64,000 bases of DNA from Lichenibacterium minor. Its GTDB lineage: Bacteria > Pseudomonadota > Alphaproteobacteria > Rhizobiales > Beijerinckiaceae. The stretch lies in contig NZ_QYBB01000002.1 of NCBI RefSeq assembly GCF_004137685.1, forward strand, positions 62,001 through 126,000, written 5' to 3'. Made by a program: the position numbers and the translations under genes. Under the pieces are notes generated by a model that did not search any database, was not told the origin of the DNA, and worked only from the letters and a program-made list of their open reading frames with translations. Shown here piece after piece: positions 15,016-25,922 of this stretch (its first letter is position 1; each line of letters starts with the position of its first letter).

Positions 15016-17343
15016 TCAGGCCAGGGTCGCGGTCCAGCCTGCGCCGGGCGTCGCCACCGCGTGGGTTCGGCCGATCTGCCCGTGGCTCACGTCGGCGATG
15101 GCTGCCGCCCCCGTGGCGGCGTCCTCGAACAGGATGCCGTCGCGCCCCGAGCCGTTGAAGGCGCCTACGCCCGTCGCCTGCCAGCCGGCGCCGAGCGTCG
15201 ACGACAGCGCCGTCGCGGAGGTCACGGCCGCGCCGGCCATGGCCCACAGGTCGAGGGCGCCGGTGGCGGCGTCCTGCAGCAGGATGTCGGCCTTGCCGTC
15301 CCCCGTCATGTCGCCCGTGCCGACCACCGTCCAACCCGCGCCGGGGTTCGTGGGGAGCTGCAGTTCGGAGGCCACCGACGTCCCGTCCATGATCCACACC
15401 GCCAGGGCCCCGCTGGCGTTCCGCCACAGGATGTCGGATCGGCCGTCGCCGTCGAAGTCGCCGATGCCGGCCGCCGTCCAGCCCGCGCCGGGGCCGTCGA
15501 TCGCCGTGCGGGACTGAACGGCGGTGCCCTTCATCGCCAGGAGGTCGAGGTCGCCGGCCTTGTTCTGCAGGAGGATGTCGCTGTCGACGCCCCCGCCGAA
15601 ATCCCCGGTGCCGACGACGTCCCACTGCGCGCCCGGGTCGCCCACCAGGGTTTCCGCGGTTTCGGCGGCGCCGTCCATCGCGTCGACGACGAGCCGGCCG
15701 TCGCCGTTCCGCCACAGGATGCCGGATTGTCCGGCCGTGCCGGAAAAGTCGCCGGTGGCGACCGCCGACCAGCCGCTCCCGGCGGGGGGCGCGACCGACG
15801 CGGTGCCGAGTTCCGCGTCGCCTTCGACCTGGGACAGCCGCGCCGCGCCGCCGCCGTCCTGCCACAGCAGCGCCGATTGCCCGTCGCGGAACAGGTCGTC
15901 GTGGATCGAGGTGTTGCTTTCCGCCGTCAGCGCCAGGGCGGCCCCCTCCTGGACGAGGCCCGAGCCGGACTGGGCGGCGCTGCCGAAGGGCAGGGCCGAG
16001 GCCTTCAAGGCGCTTTCGATCTCGCCCGCGTCGAGCGACGGGTTCGCACCCTTCATCAGCGCACCCACGGCCGCCACCGCCGGCGTCGCGCAGGATGTGC
16101 CGTAGAACGGGGCGAGGTCCGAGGCGGGCAGCGAAGTCGCGATGCCGTCCGGCCCGCTGACGTCGACGGCGTGCAGCGTCCTGGCGCCGGCGAGCGCCGT
16201 GCCGGTGTCGCCGAAGAGCTCCTCGCCGGGCCCGGCGGCGCCGAAGGCTTCCGAGCGAAGCGTTCCGCCGTAGGCGGGCGTGTCCCGCGCGTCGACGGCC
16301 CCCACTGTGATGGCAGCGGGATCCATGTTGTGGCCGATCACGGAGCCGCTGCCCTTCGATCCCGCGAAGACCGCGGCCGCGGACGCGTCGTCGTTCGCCA
16401 CGATCTTGAACGTGCCGCCGGGGTCCGTGCCGCCGTTGACCGTGACCGCGACCGCGTAGGTGCCGCTGACCGACGGGGTGAAGCAGCCCGACTGGACGGG
16501 GTCGCCGCCGACCTGGTCGGCGGCAAAGGTCTTCACGAGGTTTCCGCTCGGGTCGTAGATCGCCACGGCGAGGCTGTAGGCCGAGCCGGCCCCGTCGATC
16601 GAGGCCCAGGGCTGGGCCCATTGCAGGTCGATCGTCGTGGTGCGGCCGGCCGTCAGGGTCAGCGCGTCGGTGAACCGCGGCGCCGCCGCGGTGCCGAAAT
16701 TCATCGCCGTCGCGCTGCCGATGCCCGGCAGGGTCGCGGCCGTGCCGGAGAAGGCCGCCTCGTAGGAGCTGTCGGGACCGGCGTTCGAAGCCGCCGTGAA
16801 ATACACGCCGCCCGCCGACGTGAAGGCCGAGATGGCCTTTTCGGCGGCGTCGCCCATCTGGAAGAAGGGCTCGTCCGCGTAGGTGGTGTCGTCGCAGATC
16901 ACCGTGCAGCCGGCGGCCTCGAGCGACGCGATGGCCGACGCGAGCCCGGCGACGCTGCCGCCGGCGGCGCAGAAGGCGATGTCGGCGCCCGGCGCCACGC
17001 CATGCGCCACCTCGGCCATGGCCCGCCCCTCGTCGCGGCCGGAGCCGCTGTCCTTCAGCACCTGCACGCCCGCCGGCAGCGTGCCGTCGGCCTCGTCGGT
17101 CCCCGCGGTGCCGAGCGCGTCGAAGCTGTCCGAAACGATGCCGATCTTGACGCCCGCGCCGGTGAAGCCCGTGGCCGCCGTCGCGGCATCGGCGCCCAGC
17201 GCGACCGCCGCCGCGGCGGCGCCCGTCGCCGTGGCGGCCGTCGCCGTGGCGGCCGTGACCTGCACGGACGATCCCGCCGTCGCCGACGCGTCGCCGACCC
17301 TGTTTTTCTGGAGGTCGTGGGAACCGATGCCCGGGACGGCCAT
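15016..17343 (-). CDS. Sedolisin-like (S53-like) serine peptidase with FG-GAP/VCBS-type repeats
   Basis: A 775-residue protein read from ATG 17341-17343 (MAVPGIGSHDLQKNRVGDAS); an ATG at 17460 is an alternative. The peptidase domain covers about residues 60-480. It has Asp in IGIVSDSFDALG, then DEGRAMAEVAHGVAPGADI where ordinary subtilisins have HGT, and the nucleophile in FYGTSCATPAVAAVGALM. This Glu/Asp/Ser arrangement matches the S53-like group rather than classical subtilases. From about residue 510 there are six repeats of 36-50 residues (pattern GxGWxxxGxGDFxGDGxxDIL), a beta-propeller-like module that often binds Ca2+. A Thr/Ala-rich linker precedes the catalytic domain. No classical signal peptide is visible; export by another route is likely. 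A LuxR gene lies upstream on the same strand. Confidence 0.85.
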   Translation of the reverse strand: MAVPGIGSHDLQKNRVGDASATAGSSVQVTAATATAATATGAAAAAVALGADAATAATGFTGAGVKIGIVSDSFDALGTAGTDEADGTLPAGVQVLKDSGSGRDEGRAMAEVAHGVAPGADIAFCAAGGSVAGLASAIASLEAAGCTVICDDTTYADEPFFQMGDAAEKAISAFTSAGGVYFTAASNAGPDSSYEAAFSGTAATLPGIGSATAMNFGTAAAPRFTDALTLTAGRTTTIDLQWAQPWASIDGAGSAYSLAVAIYDPSGNLVKTFAADQVGGDPVQSGCFTPSVSGTYAVAVTVNGGTDPGGTFKIVANDDASAAAVFAGSKGSGSVIGHNMDPAAITVGAVDARDTPAYGGTLRSEAFGAAGPGEELFGDTGTALAGARTLHAVDVSGPDGIATSLPASDLAPFYGTSCATPAVAAVGALMKGANPSLDAGEIESALKASALPFGSAAQSGSGLVQEGAALALTAESNTSIHDDLFRDGQSALLWQDGGGAARLSQVEGDAELGTASVAPPAGSGWSAVATGDFSGTAGQSGILWRNGDGRLVVDAMDGAAETAETLVGDPGAQWDVVGTGDFGGGVDSDILLQNKAGDLDLLAMKGTAVQSRTAIDGPGAGWTAAGIGDFDGDGRSDILWRNASGALAVWIMDGTSVASELQLPTNPGAGWTVVGTGDMTGDGKADILLQDAATGALDLWAMAGAAVTSATALSSTLGAGWQATGVGAFNGSGRDGILFEDAATGAAAIADVSHGQIGRTHAVATPGAGWTATLA

Positions 17344-17560
17344 TTCACTTCCGTCCTGCCCACGACGCCCTTCCCCGGGGGAAACGTCGTTCGAAGTCGC
17401 CGCGGACGATCGGTGGCGTCGTCCGGTCAACCAGGCCAAGGCAGACATTCGAGATCCCATGCTGACGTGCCGCTTCCGCTAAGGGCCGGCGGTGGCTCCT
17501 TTGTGTCGATCCGGGGAATTGCACGGGCCTTGCGGTGGCGACGGCGGGGCCTGGGCCTCG

Positions 17561-18670
17561 TCAGGACGTGGCGTCGACGCTTTTCAATCGCGTGAAGAGC
17601 TGCGTGAGCTCCGCCTGCCGCGACACGTCGAGCTTGCTGAACACCCGCTTCAGGACCGAGCGCACCGTTTCCTCGGCGAGATCGAGCTTCGCGGCCGCTT
17701 CGCGCGGCGTGACCCCGGCCCCGACCAGCGCCGCGACGCGCGCCTCTCCCAGGGTCAGCCCGTACACGTCGCGCACCAGGCCGGGGTCGAGCGGCGCCCC
17801 CTGCGCGAGGTCCAGGGCCAGCACCACGGCATGGGGGCCGGCGGCGGCGAGCCCCGACGCGGCGCCGTCGAACGGGAACACGTAGACGGCCGATCGGTCC
17901 GCGCCCCCCTCGACCACCATCGGCGAGGTCGCCCGGCCGGGCCGCCCGGCCGCGTCCAGCAGGGCGTGGAAGCGGTCCCCCTGGATCGGCGACCGGCACG
18001 TCAGCCGGCCGTCGCGGATCGCGAAGATCGTGCCGGCGAGTTGCCGCGCCCTCCCGTTGCAGAAGACGACGCGGTGGGATGCGTCGACCACGAAGACGCC
18101 GCTCGCCAACCGCGCCAGCGCGTCGCCGAGCCCGAGGCTCACGGCTTCGGCCTCGACGATGCGCAGGCCGAGGCGCAGGGCCTGCTCGGCATGGCGCCCG
18201 AGGTCGGCGACGGCGTGCAGCTCGTCGTCGGTGTAGGGATCCCCCGCGATCTCGCGAAACACGCTGAGTCCCACCTGCGTGCCGGCGGTCGGGGACACTT
18301 CCACGCTCGCGGTCCAGCGCAGGCCGAGCGGGGCTAGGAAATCGGTGTAGATCGGATGCGTGAGCACTTCCTCGTCGGTGACGCAGTGGCGGTCGGTCAG
18401 CGCGGCGCCGGCGGCCGCGGCGTAGTGGTGCTGCATGGCGCGCGCGGCCCGGATGTCGTGGCGCCACCACACGGTCTCGTAGAGCTCGACGCAATGCCGC
18501 AGGGCGGGCGACACCACGGTGGCGAGGCCGCCGTCCTCGCGCCGGTGGATGAGCAGGGCGCCGACATCGCCGAACACGTCGGCGATGCGCTGGAGCGCGT
18601 CGGGCCACCGCGCGGGCTCGGTGGCGCAGGCGTAGATGGCGGCGATGGCGTCGGAGGGCGTGCAACGCAT
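17561..18670 (-). CDS. LuxR-family transcriptional regulator
   Basis: A 369-residue regulator starting at ATG 18668-18670 (MRCTPSDAIAAIYACATEPA). The last 65 residues form a LuxR-type helix-turn-helix: YGLTLGEARVAALVGAGVTP, REAAAKLDLAEETVRSVLKR, then VFSKLDVSRQAELTQLF. The N-terminal 290 residues have no receiver domain; GVFVVDASHRVVFCNGRARQ looks PAS-like, so a small ligand may be sensed directly. It lies 217 bp upstream of the peptidase gene on the same strand and may control it, but nothing proves that. The usual two-component partner kinase is absent. Confidence 0.85.
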   Translation of the reverse strand: MRCTPSDAIAAIYACATEPARWPDALQRIADVFGDVGALLIHRREDGGLATVVSPALRHCVELYETVWWRHDIRAARAMQHHYAAAAGAALTDRHCVTDEEVLTHPIYTDFLAPLGLRWTASVEVSPTAGTQVGLSVFREIAGDPYTDDELHAVADLGRHAEQALRLGLRIVEAEAVSLGLGDALARLASGVFVVDASHRVVFCNGRARQLAGTIFAIRDGRLTCRSPIQGDRFHALLDAAGRPGRATSPMVVEGGADRSAVYVFPFDGAASGLAAAGPHAVVLALDLAQGAPLDPGLVRDVYGLTLGEARVAALVGAGVTPREAAAKLDLAEETVRSVLKRVFSKLDVSRQAELTQLFTRLKSVDATS

Positions 18671-18777
18671 GGCGGTATCCGGAGCCGGGCGGGATCACCC
18701 TACCGACAGTTCCGCGACACGACAACGCAGGGGCCGCGGGCTCCGGCCGCCTCCGACGAAGGCGGGCCGGGACGGCG

Positions 18778-20874
18778 TCAGCGCGCCCGGCGGAAGCCCC
18801 GTCCTTCCGCCACCCAGGCCAGCACGGTCGAGCCGAGCAGGGCCAGCAGGCCGATCGCCCCCACGGCCAGCGGCAGCAGGCCGATGCCCGCCACCGTGCT
18901 GCTGTCCGTGCGCTTGATGCCGATGTAGTCGGATCCGCCGTAGCTCGACGCTTCGTGCATGGCGACGAGCCGCGGCATGGCGATGTCGTCGCCGTTCCCC
19001 GTGCCGATCCGGCGCGCGCTGCCGCCCGTGGCTTCCGCCAGCGGCCGGAGCTTCTCGGTGGTCGACACCACCTCCTGGAACTCGCGCGGGTTCTCCGGCC
19101 CGACGTTGAGCAGCACCGAACTGGTGCCGTCCGTCAGGCGGTACAGGCCGAGCTCGTCGGCCTTGACGGCGCCCCGCGACAGGCCCGGTTCGGCGGCGGC
19201 CAGGTCGACGCTCGCCGTCGCGCCCGACGGCGCCGTGACGGTGACGGGCGCCGTGACGCCCTTCACGCTCTGCCGTTCGATCGCGATGTCGCGGCCCCGC
19301 GCGGTGGCGCGCAGCGCTTCCTCCTCGAGGTCGGGCTCCTTCATCAGCCAATGGGCGAGGCGGCGCGTCAAGTCGAGGTAGGGGCCGCCGTCCTCGAAGC
19401 CCCGCGCCCACAGCCAGATCTGGTCGCTGAGCATCTGCGCCACGCGGCCCTTGCCCTCGCGCGACAGCACGACGAGCGGCCGCCCTTCCGCGCCCGACAT
19501 CACGGGCGTGCCCTTCACGGCGTCGCCGTCGACCTGGCGGAACCACAGGCTCCAGGCCGGCGGATCCTGGTCCGAGCCGGCGAGGCCCCGGGTGACGGGG
19601 TGCTTCTCGCCCTCCGGCGTCACCTTGGCCCGGAACGGCGTCTCGATCACGCGTCCGTCGGGCCGCGTGGGGGAGATGGCGCCGAGCGGCGTGTAGAAGA
19701 GCCCGTCCGGCCCCGAATAGTCGGGGCCGACCGCCATCAGCAGCGCGCCGCCGTTGCGCACGTAGCGGGCGATGTTCTCGAAATACGCATAGGGCAGGAT
19801 CGACGACTGGTTCGAGTAGCGGTCGAAGATGATGAGGTCGAAGTCGCCGATCTTCGAGCCGAACAGCTCGCCCGTCGGGAAGGCGATCAGCGCCAGTTCG
19901 TTGATGGGCGTGCCGTCCTGCTTCTCGGGCGGGCGCAGGATGGTGAAGTGCACGAGGTCGACGTTGGCGTCCGATTTCAGGATGTTGCGCCACATGCGCT
20001 CGCCCGCGTGGGGCTCGCCCGACACCAGCAGCACCCTCAGCTTGTCGCGCACGCCGTCGATCGTCACCACGGCCTTGTTGTTGAGCGCCGTGAGTTCGCC
20101 CGGCAGCGTCGGCACGTCGACCTCGACGACGTTGGGACCCGCGTGGTCGACGCGCACCGGCACGTCGATGCGGGCGCCGACGCGGGCCTGGCGGCGCGCC
20201 ACCTCGACGCCGTCGCGCCGCACCGTGACGGCCACGGGCTCGCCGCGGTCGTCCGTGTCGAGCACCCGCAGGCTCACCGTCTGGTCCTTGCCGACGATGC
20301 CGAAGCGCGGCGCCTCGACCAGCTCGACGCGGCGGTCGCGCTCGCCGGCGTGCCCCGTCACCAGCACGTGCAGGGGCGCCTTGAAGCCGAGCGCCCCGGC
20401 ATCCGCCGGGATGTCGTGGACGACGCCGTCCGTCACCAGGATGGCCCCGGCGACCCGCTCCGGCGGCACGTCGGCCAAGCCGTTCGACAGGGCCGCGAAC
20501 AGGCGGGTGCCGTCGTTCTCGGCGTCCGAGCGGCCGCTGTCGATGAAGCGCGGCTCGACGTTGCCCAGCGCCGCCAGGTCCTTGGCGATGGCGGCGCGGG
20601 CCTTGGCGGTCTGGGCCGAGCGCTCGCCGATGGTCTGGCTTCCGCTCCCGTCGATCACCACCGCGACCACGTCCTTCTCGCCGTGCCGGTCCTCGCGCAC
20701 GAGGTCGGGGTCGGCGAGCGCCACGAGCAGCAGGGCGAGGCCCAGCGCGCGCAGCGCCGTGCCGCGACGGCGGCCGAGGATGCCGAGCAGGACGACGGCC
20801 ACGGCGGCGAGGCCCAGCGCCCAGATCAGGGCCCCGGGCACCAGCGGCGTGAACGACAGGGCGAAGCGCGTCAT
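18778..20874 (-). CDS. Membrane protein with VWA-like and class I amidotransferase-like domains
   Basis: A 698-residue protein, last gene of the moxR operon. Two N-terminal spans (PGALIWALGLAAVAVVLLGI and ALRALGLALLLVALADPDLV) precede a von Willebrand A-like region with the DGSGS metal-site motif near residue 75. A glutamine-amidotransferase-like fold follows (YVRNGGALLMAVGPDYSG, about residue 380), but no clear catalytic Cys triad is visible. A final span (GIGLLPLAVGAIGLLALLGS) is near the C-terminus. Proteins of this type accompany MoxR ATPases and DUF58 proteins in Hyphomicrobiales and probably form an envelope complex. The precise role is unknown. Confidence 0.75.
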   Translation of the reverse strand: MTRFALSFTPLVPGALIWALGLAAVAVVLLGILGRRRGTALRALGLALLLVALADPDLVREDRHGEKDVVAVVIDGSGSQTIGERSAQTAKARAAIAKDLAALGNVEPRFIDSGRSDAENDGTRLFAALSNGLADVPPERVAGAILVTDGVVHDIPADAGALGFKAPLHVLVTGHAGERDRRVELVEAPRFGIVGKDQTVSLRVLDTDDRGEPVAVTVRRDGVEVARRQARVGARIDVPVRVDHAGPNVVEVDVPTLPGELTALNNKAVVTIDGVRDKLRVLLVSGEPHAGERMWRNILKSDANVDLVHFTILRPPEKQDGTPINELALIAFPTGELFGSKIGDFDLIIFDRYSNQSSILPYAYFENIARYVRNGGALLMAVGPDYSGPDGLFYTPLGAISPTRPDGRVIETPFRAKVTPEGEKHPVTRGLAGSDQDPPAWSLWFRQVDGDAVKGTPVMSGAEGRPLVVLSREGKGRVAQMLSDQIWLWARGFEDGGPYLDLTRRLAHWLMKEPDLEEEALRATARGRDIAIERQSVKGVTAPVTVTAPSGATASVDLAAAEPGLSRGAVKADELGLYRLTDGTSSVLLNVGPENPREFQEVVSTTEKLRPLAEATGGSARRIGTGNGDDIAMPRLVAMHEASSYGGSDYIGIKRTDSSTVAGIGLLPLAVGAIGLLALLGSTVLAWVAEGRGFRRAR

Positions 20875-20959
20875 GGGTTATCCCGCGGCCGTCGTGCGAT
20901 GATCGTCCCCCGTCGGGGGAGGGGGAGGATGCGCCCGTCCTGGACGGTGGACGGGCCGC

Positions 20960-23833
20960 TCAATGCGCCAGCCTTTCCAGCAGCTGCTTCGCGTGGACCT
21001 GGTCGGCCTTGTAGTTGCCGGTCAGCGTGTAGATCACGAGGTTGACGCCGCCGCGGATCGCCATCTCGCGCTGGCGCTGGCCGCCCGGCACCAGCGGGTA
21101 GAGCGGGTCGCCGTCGGCGTCGGACGCCCAGGCGGCGGCGAGGTCGTTGCCGGTGATGACGATGGGCGACACGCTGTCGCCCGAGCGCGCCGGCTGGTCG
21201 GCGGCGTCGGGCGGCACCGGCGGCAGCGCTTCAACCCAGGTCGGCGCCGACGTGTAGCGGCCGACGAAACCGTCGAGCAGGTAGAAGGTCTTGGTGATGA
21301 CGTGGTCGCGCGGCACGGGTTCGAGTTCCGGCACATCGACCCCGCTCAGCAGCGCGGCGAGCCAGCGCGCTTCGGGCGTCTGCGGGCCGTCGACGCGGGC
21401 CGACAGGGCGTCGCGCGTGTCGAACAGCACCGTGCCGCCGTTCTTCATGAAGGCCGACACCTTCGCCACCGCGGTCGGCGACGGCTGGGGCGCCGTCGCC
21501 ACCACGGGCCAGTAGAGCATCGGGTAGAAGGTGAGGTCGTCGCGCGCCGGGTCCACCGCCACGGGCTCGCCGGGGTCGAGCGACGTGCGGTTGCTCAGCG
21601 CCCGCGACAGGCCGCGCAGCCCGTCGCGGCTTTCCGCGTCGACGGCGGGGTCGCCCGACGCCACGTAGGCGAGGCGCGTGCGCAGGGCCGCCTCCATGTC
21701 GCGCTTCGGCACGCCGTCGCGGGCGAGGGCCGCGCCGGCGGCGGGCGGGATGCCGTCGGCCGCCCGGGCCGGGCCCGGCGATCCCGTCAGCGACGCCAGC
21801 AGGACCGCGAAGGCCAACCCGGCCGCGGTGGTGCCGGCCGAAGCGCGCGCGCGCCGGCCGAGGCCGGTGAAGCCGCCGCCGAGCAGCGCCGTCGCCACCG
21901 CATCGGCGAGGAACCCGAGCATGGCCAGCACCAGCAAGGCGGCGCGGAGGTCGACCGGCTCGGCCGCCTTCAGCGCCCGGGCGCCGAGCCCCAGGCCGGA
22001 CAGGTCGGCCGGCATCAGCGCGGCGCCGGGGTTCAGCGCGTTGACGGCGAGCAGCGCGTCGGCCGGGCCGTAGAAGCCGGGCGGGTGGTCGGCGGTGCCG
22101 GGGCCGGCGAAGCCCGCCGGCACGGGCTTGGCGGTGGCGGGCGGCGCGCCGAGCGCGCCGAAGCCGTCGAGGATGCGGGTCGGCGGCAGGGCTGCCGCGG
22201 CCTCGTTCGGCTTCGCGGCGGCGCCCGGTGCCGCCGCGCCGTCGGGGGTCGCGGCGGCATCGCCGCCGAGCGCGACGACGCGGCGCAGCATGTCGACGAA
22301 GAGGCCGGACAGCGGCAGGTTCGACCATGTGGTGTCGCCGGTGACGTGGAACAGCACGATGACGCCCTTGCCGCGGCGGTCGGCGGTGACGAGCGGCGTG
22401 CCGTCGTCGAGCGCCGCCCAGGTGTGGGCCGGCAGGCCGGCGTCGGGCTCGGCCAGCACCTGGCGCGACACCGTCACGTCGCGCCGGTCCGGGAGACCGA
22501 AGAAGGGGCTCGCCCGGTCGAAGGGCGCCAGGGCTTTCGGCTTGTCCCACGACAGGGCCCCCCCGAAGGTGCGGCCGCCGCGGCGCAGGTTCACGGGTTC
22601 CAGGTCGTCGGCCGGCGCGCCGGCGAGGCGCGAGCCGGCGAAGCGCAGCAGCACGCCGCCGCCGTCGACGAAGCGGGCGAGCCGGTCGTGGTCCGCCCCC
22701 GCCACCTGGCCGATGTCGGCCAGCACCAGCACGGAAGGGCGCTCGTCGAGCGCCGCGCCGATGGGGTCTGCGGTGTTGGACGGCACGTCGCGAACGTCGG
22801 CGAAGGGCGCCAGCGCCTTTCCGATGAAGTAGCCGGGGCTGAGCAGCGGCTGCTCGACGTCGGCGGTGGCACCCGACACGATGTCCACGCGCCTCCGCTT
22901 CCAGCGCCCGTCGAGCAGCGTGGCGGCGCCGGCCGAAGCTTCGCCGAGCACGTCGACCCGCGCCACGTCGTTGCGCAGCTCGACCGGGAGGGTGAAGGAG
23001 GCCGTGGCGCTCGTGGCGCCGCCCGCGAAGGCGAAGGGGGCGTCGCCGACGGCGAGGCCCTTGAGGTCGTAGGCCCGCACCGTGCCCGAGCCGGCCGCGC
23101 GGCCGTCGGCGCGCAGCACCGTCACGGCGAGGGCGTCGGGCCGGTTCTCGGCGCCAGCCAGCGCCAGCGGCGCGGAAGGCGCGGACAGCACGGTGGCGGG
23201 ACGGGCGAGGGCGAGCCCGCCCAGCCCTTCGGCGAAGGCGCGGGCGCCGCCGTTCTCGAGCCCGTCGGCGATCCACACGATGTCGGCGTCGGGATGGGCG
23301 GCGGCGAAGTCGCGGACCGCGGGCAGCGCCGCGGCGCGGTCGACGAGGTAGGGCGCGGGCTTCAGCGCCCGCAGCCGGTCGAGCGCCGCCGCCGCCGTCC
23401 CGGGCACGAGGGCGCGCGGGCCGTCCGACAGGGCCGCGAGGGCGGCGGGGCGGCCGGCGCGGCCGGCTTCGCCCAGGCGCTCGCCCGCGGCGGCGACCCG
23501 GAGGTCCCAGTCGGGCGCCGCCGCGAAGCCGTCGTCGACCAGCAGGACCAGGGGGCCCGCGCCGCCGAGGCCGGGCGGCGGCGGGTTCCAGATCGGCCCC
23601 GCCATGGCGAGCACGATCGCGGCCGCGACCGCGAGCCGCAGGGCGAGCAGCCACGGCGGCGTGCGGGCCGGCGTCTCGTCCTTCGGCCGCTGGTCGGCGA
23701 TGAGGCGCAGCGGCGGAAAGGATTGGCGCCGCGGCCGGGGCGGCGTCACGCGCAGCAGGAACCACAGCGCGGGCAGCAGGGCGAGCGCGCCCAGCACCGC
23801 CGGCACCGTGAAGGCGAGGGGAAGTCCCAGCAT
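20960..23833 (-). CDS. DUF4159 protein with BatA-type N-terminus
   Basis: A 957-residue membrane protein. The N-terminus (MLGLPLAFTVPAVLGALALL and ALWFLLRVTPPRPRRQSFPP, then a second span AVAAAIVLAMAGPIW) is the BatA/aerotolerance membrane anchor. The VWA-like part that follows has lost its metal motif: LLVDDGFAAAPDWD replaces DxSxS. Another two spans lie near residue 640-690. The last 260 residues are DUF4159 (DLTFYPMLYWPV, FMKNGGTVLFDTRDA, REMAIRGGVNLVIYTLTGNY). It starts 9 bp after the DUF58 gene, so the operon is tight. It likely scaffolds a periplasm-facing complex powered by MoxR. Confidence 0.85.
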   Translation of the reverse strand: MLGLPLAFTVPAVLGALALLPALWFLLRVTPPRPRRQSFPPLRLIADQRPKDETPARTPPWLLALRLAVAAAIVLAMAGPIWNPPPPGLGGAGPLVLLVDDGFAAAPDWDLRVAAAGERLGEAGRAGRPAALAALSDGPRALVPGTAAAALDRLRALKPAPYLVDRAAALPAVRDFAAAHPDADIVWIADGLENGGARAFAEGLGGLALARPATVLSAPSAPLALAGAENRPDALAVTVLRADGRAAGSGTVRAYDLKGLAVGDAPFAFAGGATSATASFTLPVELRNDVARVDVLGEASAGAATLLDGRWKRRRVDIVSGATADVEQPLLSPGYFIGKALAPFADVRDVPSNTADPIGAALDERPSVLVLADIGQVAGADHDRLARFVDGGGVLLRFAGSRLAGAPADDLEPVNLRRGGRTFGGALSWDKPKALAPFDRASPFFGLPDRRDVTVSRQVLAEPDAGLPAHTWAALDDGTPLVTADRRGKGVIVLFHVTGDTTWSNLPLSGLFVDMLRRVVALGGDAAATPDGAAAPGAAAKPNEAAAALPPTRILDGFGALGAPPATAKPVPAGFAGPGTADHPPGFYGPADALLAVNALNPGAALMPADLSGLGLGARALKAAEPVDLRAALLVLAMLGFLADAVATALLGGGFTGLGRRARASAGTTAAGLAFAVLLASLTGSPGPARAADGIPPAAGAALARDGVPKRDMEAALRTRLAYVASGDPAVDAESRDGLRGLSRALSNRTSLDPGEPVAVDPARDDLTFYPMLYWPVVATAPQPSPTAVAKVSAFMKNGGTVLFDTRDALSARVDGPQTPEARWLAALLSGVDVPELEPVPRDHVITKTFYLLDGFVGRYTSAPTWVEALPPVPPDAADQPARSGDSVSPIVITGNDLAAAWASDADGDPLYPLVPGGQRQREMAIRGGVNLVIYTLTGNYKADQVHAKQLLERLAH

Positions 23834-23842
23834 CGGCGCGCC

Positions 23843-24763
23843 CTATGGTGCGGAAGCGGACGGGCCGCCGTCCGCCAGCAGGGTCGCGAGCCGCAGCAGC
23901 GCTTCCGTGGCGGGCCGGTCGGTGCGGTGGACCGCGAAGGTCCAGCCCTGGCGCCGGCAGGCTTCGGCGATGCGGTCCCGGTGGGCGGCGAGCTTCGCCA
24001 GGTAGGTGCCGCGCAGGCTGGCGGCCTGGCCGAGGCGGAGCCTCGCCGGCCCGTCCGTGTCGGCGAACTCGACGTGGCCCGCGAAGGGAAAGGTTTCCTC
24101 CACCGGGTCGCAGATGGCGACGACGTGGCCGAGCGCGCCCGCGGAGCCGAGCAGCGCCAGCCGGGACGCCACGTCGTCGGCCCCCGACAGGAGGTCGGAC
24201 ACGACGAGGGCGCGGGAGCGGGCCGGCAGCGGTTCGGGCGGGGGCAGCTCGTCGGCGGCGGAACGGGCGCCGTCCGGCCCCGCCAGCACCTCGGCGAAGC
24301 GGTCGACGACGTTGCGGGCCGCGATCGGCCGGGTCAGCCCCATCAGGGCCACGCGCTCGCCGCCGCGCACCAGCAGGTCGGCGGTGGCGAGGCCGAGCAC
24401 CGTCGCGCGGTCGCGCTTCGACGCGCGGGCGAGGTCGGACGCGAAGTCCATGGACGGCGAGCGGTCCACCCACACCCACACGGTCTGGGCCGCTTCCCAT
24501 TCGCGCTCGCGCACGTAGGTGCGGTCGTCGCGGGCGGAGCGGCGCCAATCGATGCGCGACGCGGACTCGCCCATGGTGAACGGGCGGAACTGCCAGAAGG
24601 CTTCGCCGACGCCGGAGCGCCGCCGGCCGTGCACGCCGTGCATCACGCTGGCGGCCGCTTCCCGCGCCGACACGGCGAGGTCGGGCAGGCGGCGGGCGAG
24701 GTCCAGCGCCGATTTCGCGTGGGACGCGCTCGCGGCGCGGTCGGCGGCGGCCGCCCCTGCCAT
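23843..24763 (-). CDS. DUF58 (VWA-like) protein
   Basis: A 306-residue soluble protein from ATG 24761-24763 (MAGAAAADRAASASHAKSAL). The DUF58 signature FRPFTMGESASRIDWRRSAR is at about 75-94, followed by TYVREREWE. WVWVDRSPSMDF carries the DxSxS metal-ion-dependent adhesion motif of VWA domains. DUF58 proteins are the usual partners of MoxR AAA+ ATPases, acting as adaptor or client-recognition subunits. The gene sits 5 bp after moxR and 9 bp before the DUF4159 gene. No membrane segment is present. Confidence 0.92.
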   Translation of the reverse strand: MAGAAAADRAASASHAKSALDLARRLPDLAVSAREAAASVMHGVHGRRRSGVGEAFWQFRPFTMGESASRIDWRRSARDDRTYVREREWEAAQTVWVWVDRSPSMDFASDLARASKRDRATVLGLATADLLVRGGERVALMGLTRPIAARNVVDRFAEVLAGPDGARSAADELPPPEPLPARSRALVVSDLLSGADDVASRLALLGSAGALGHVVAICDPVEETFPFAGHVEFADTDGPARLRLGQAASLRGTYLAKLAAHRDRIAEACRRQGWTFAVHRTDRPATEALLRLATLLADGGPSASAP

Positions 24764-24768
24764 CCGGG

Positions 24769-25785
<1,017 letters not shown>

Positions 25786-25850
25786 GGAGCCATGTTCCCG
25801 ATGGGCCCCGACGCGGGGAGCATCGGGACAGATTACGCCGGATCGGCCCC

Positions 25851-25878
25851 TTGTCGATATGCGGACCTGTCGCATAAC
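25851..25878 (+). promoter_or_regulatory. Candidate promoter for the DUF1285 operon
   Basis: TTGTCG (25851-25856), a 16-nt spacer and CATAAC (25873-25878) lie 45 bp before the DUF1285 start in the divergent moxR intergenic region. It is the best sigma-70-like match there; no regulator site is obvious. Confidence 0.35.
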
Positions 25879-25922
25879 TCTTCGGGGTGCCGGCCCGGCC
25901 GGCGGGGCCGCAATGGCGTGCG

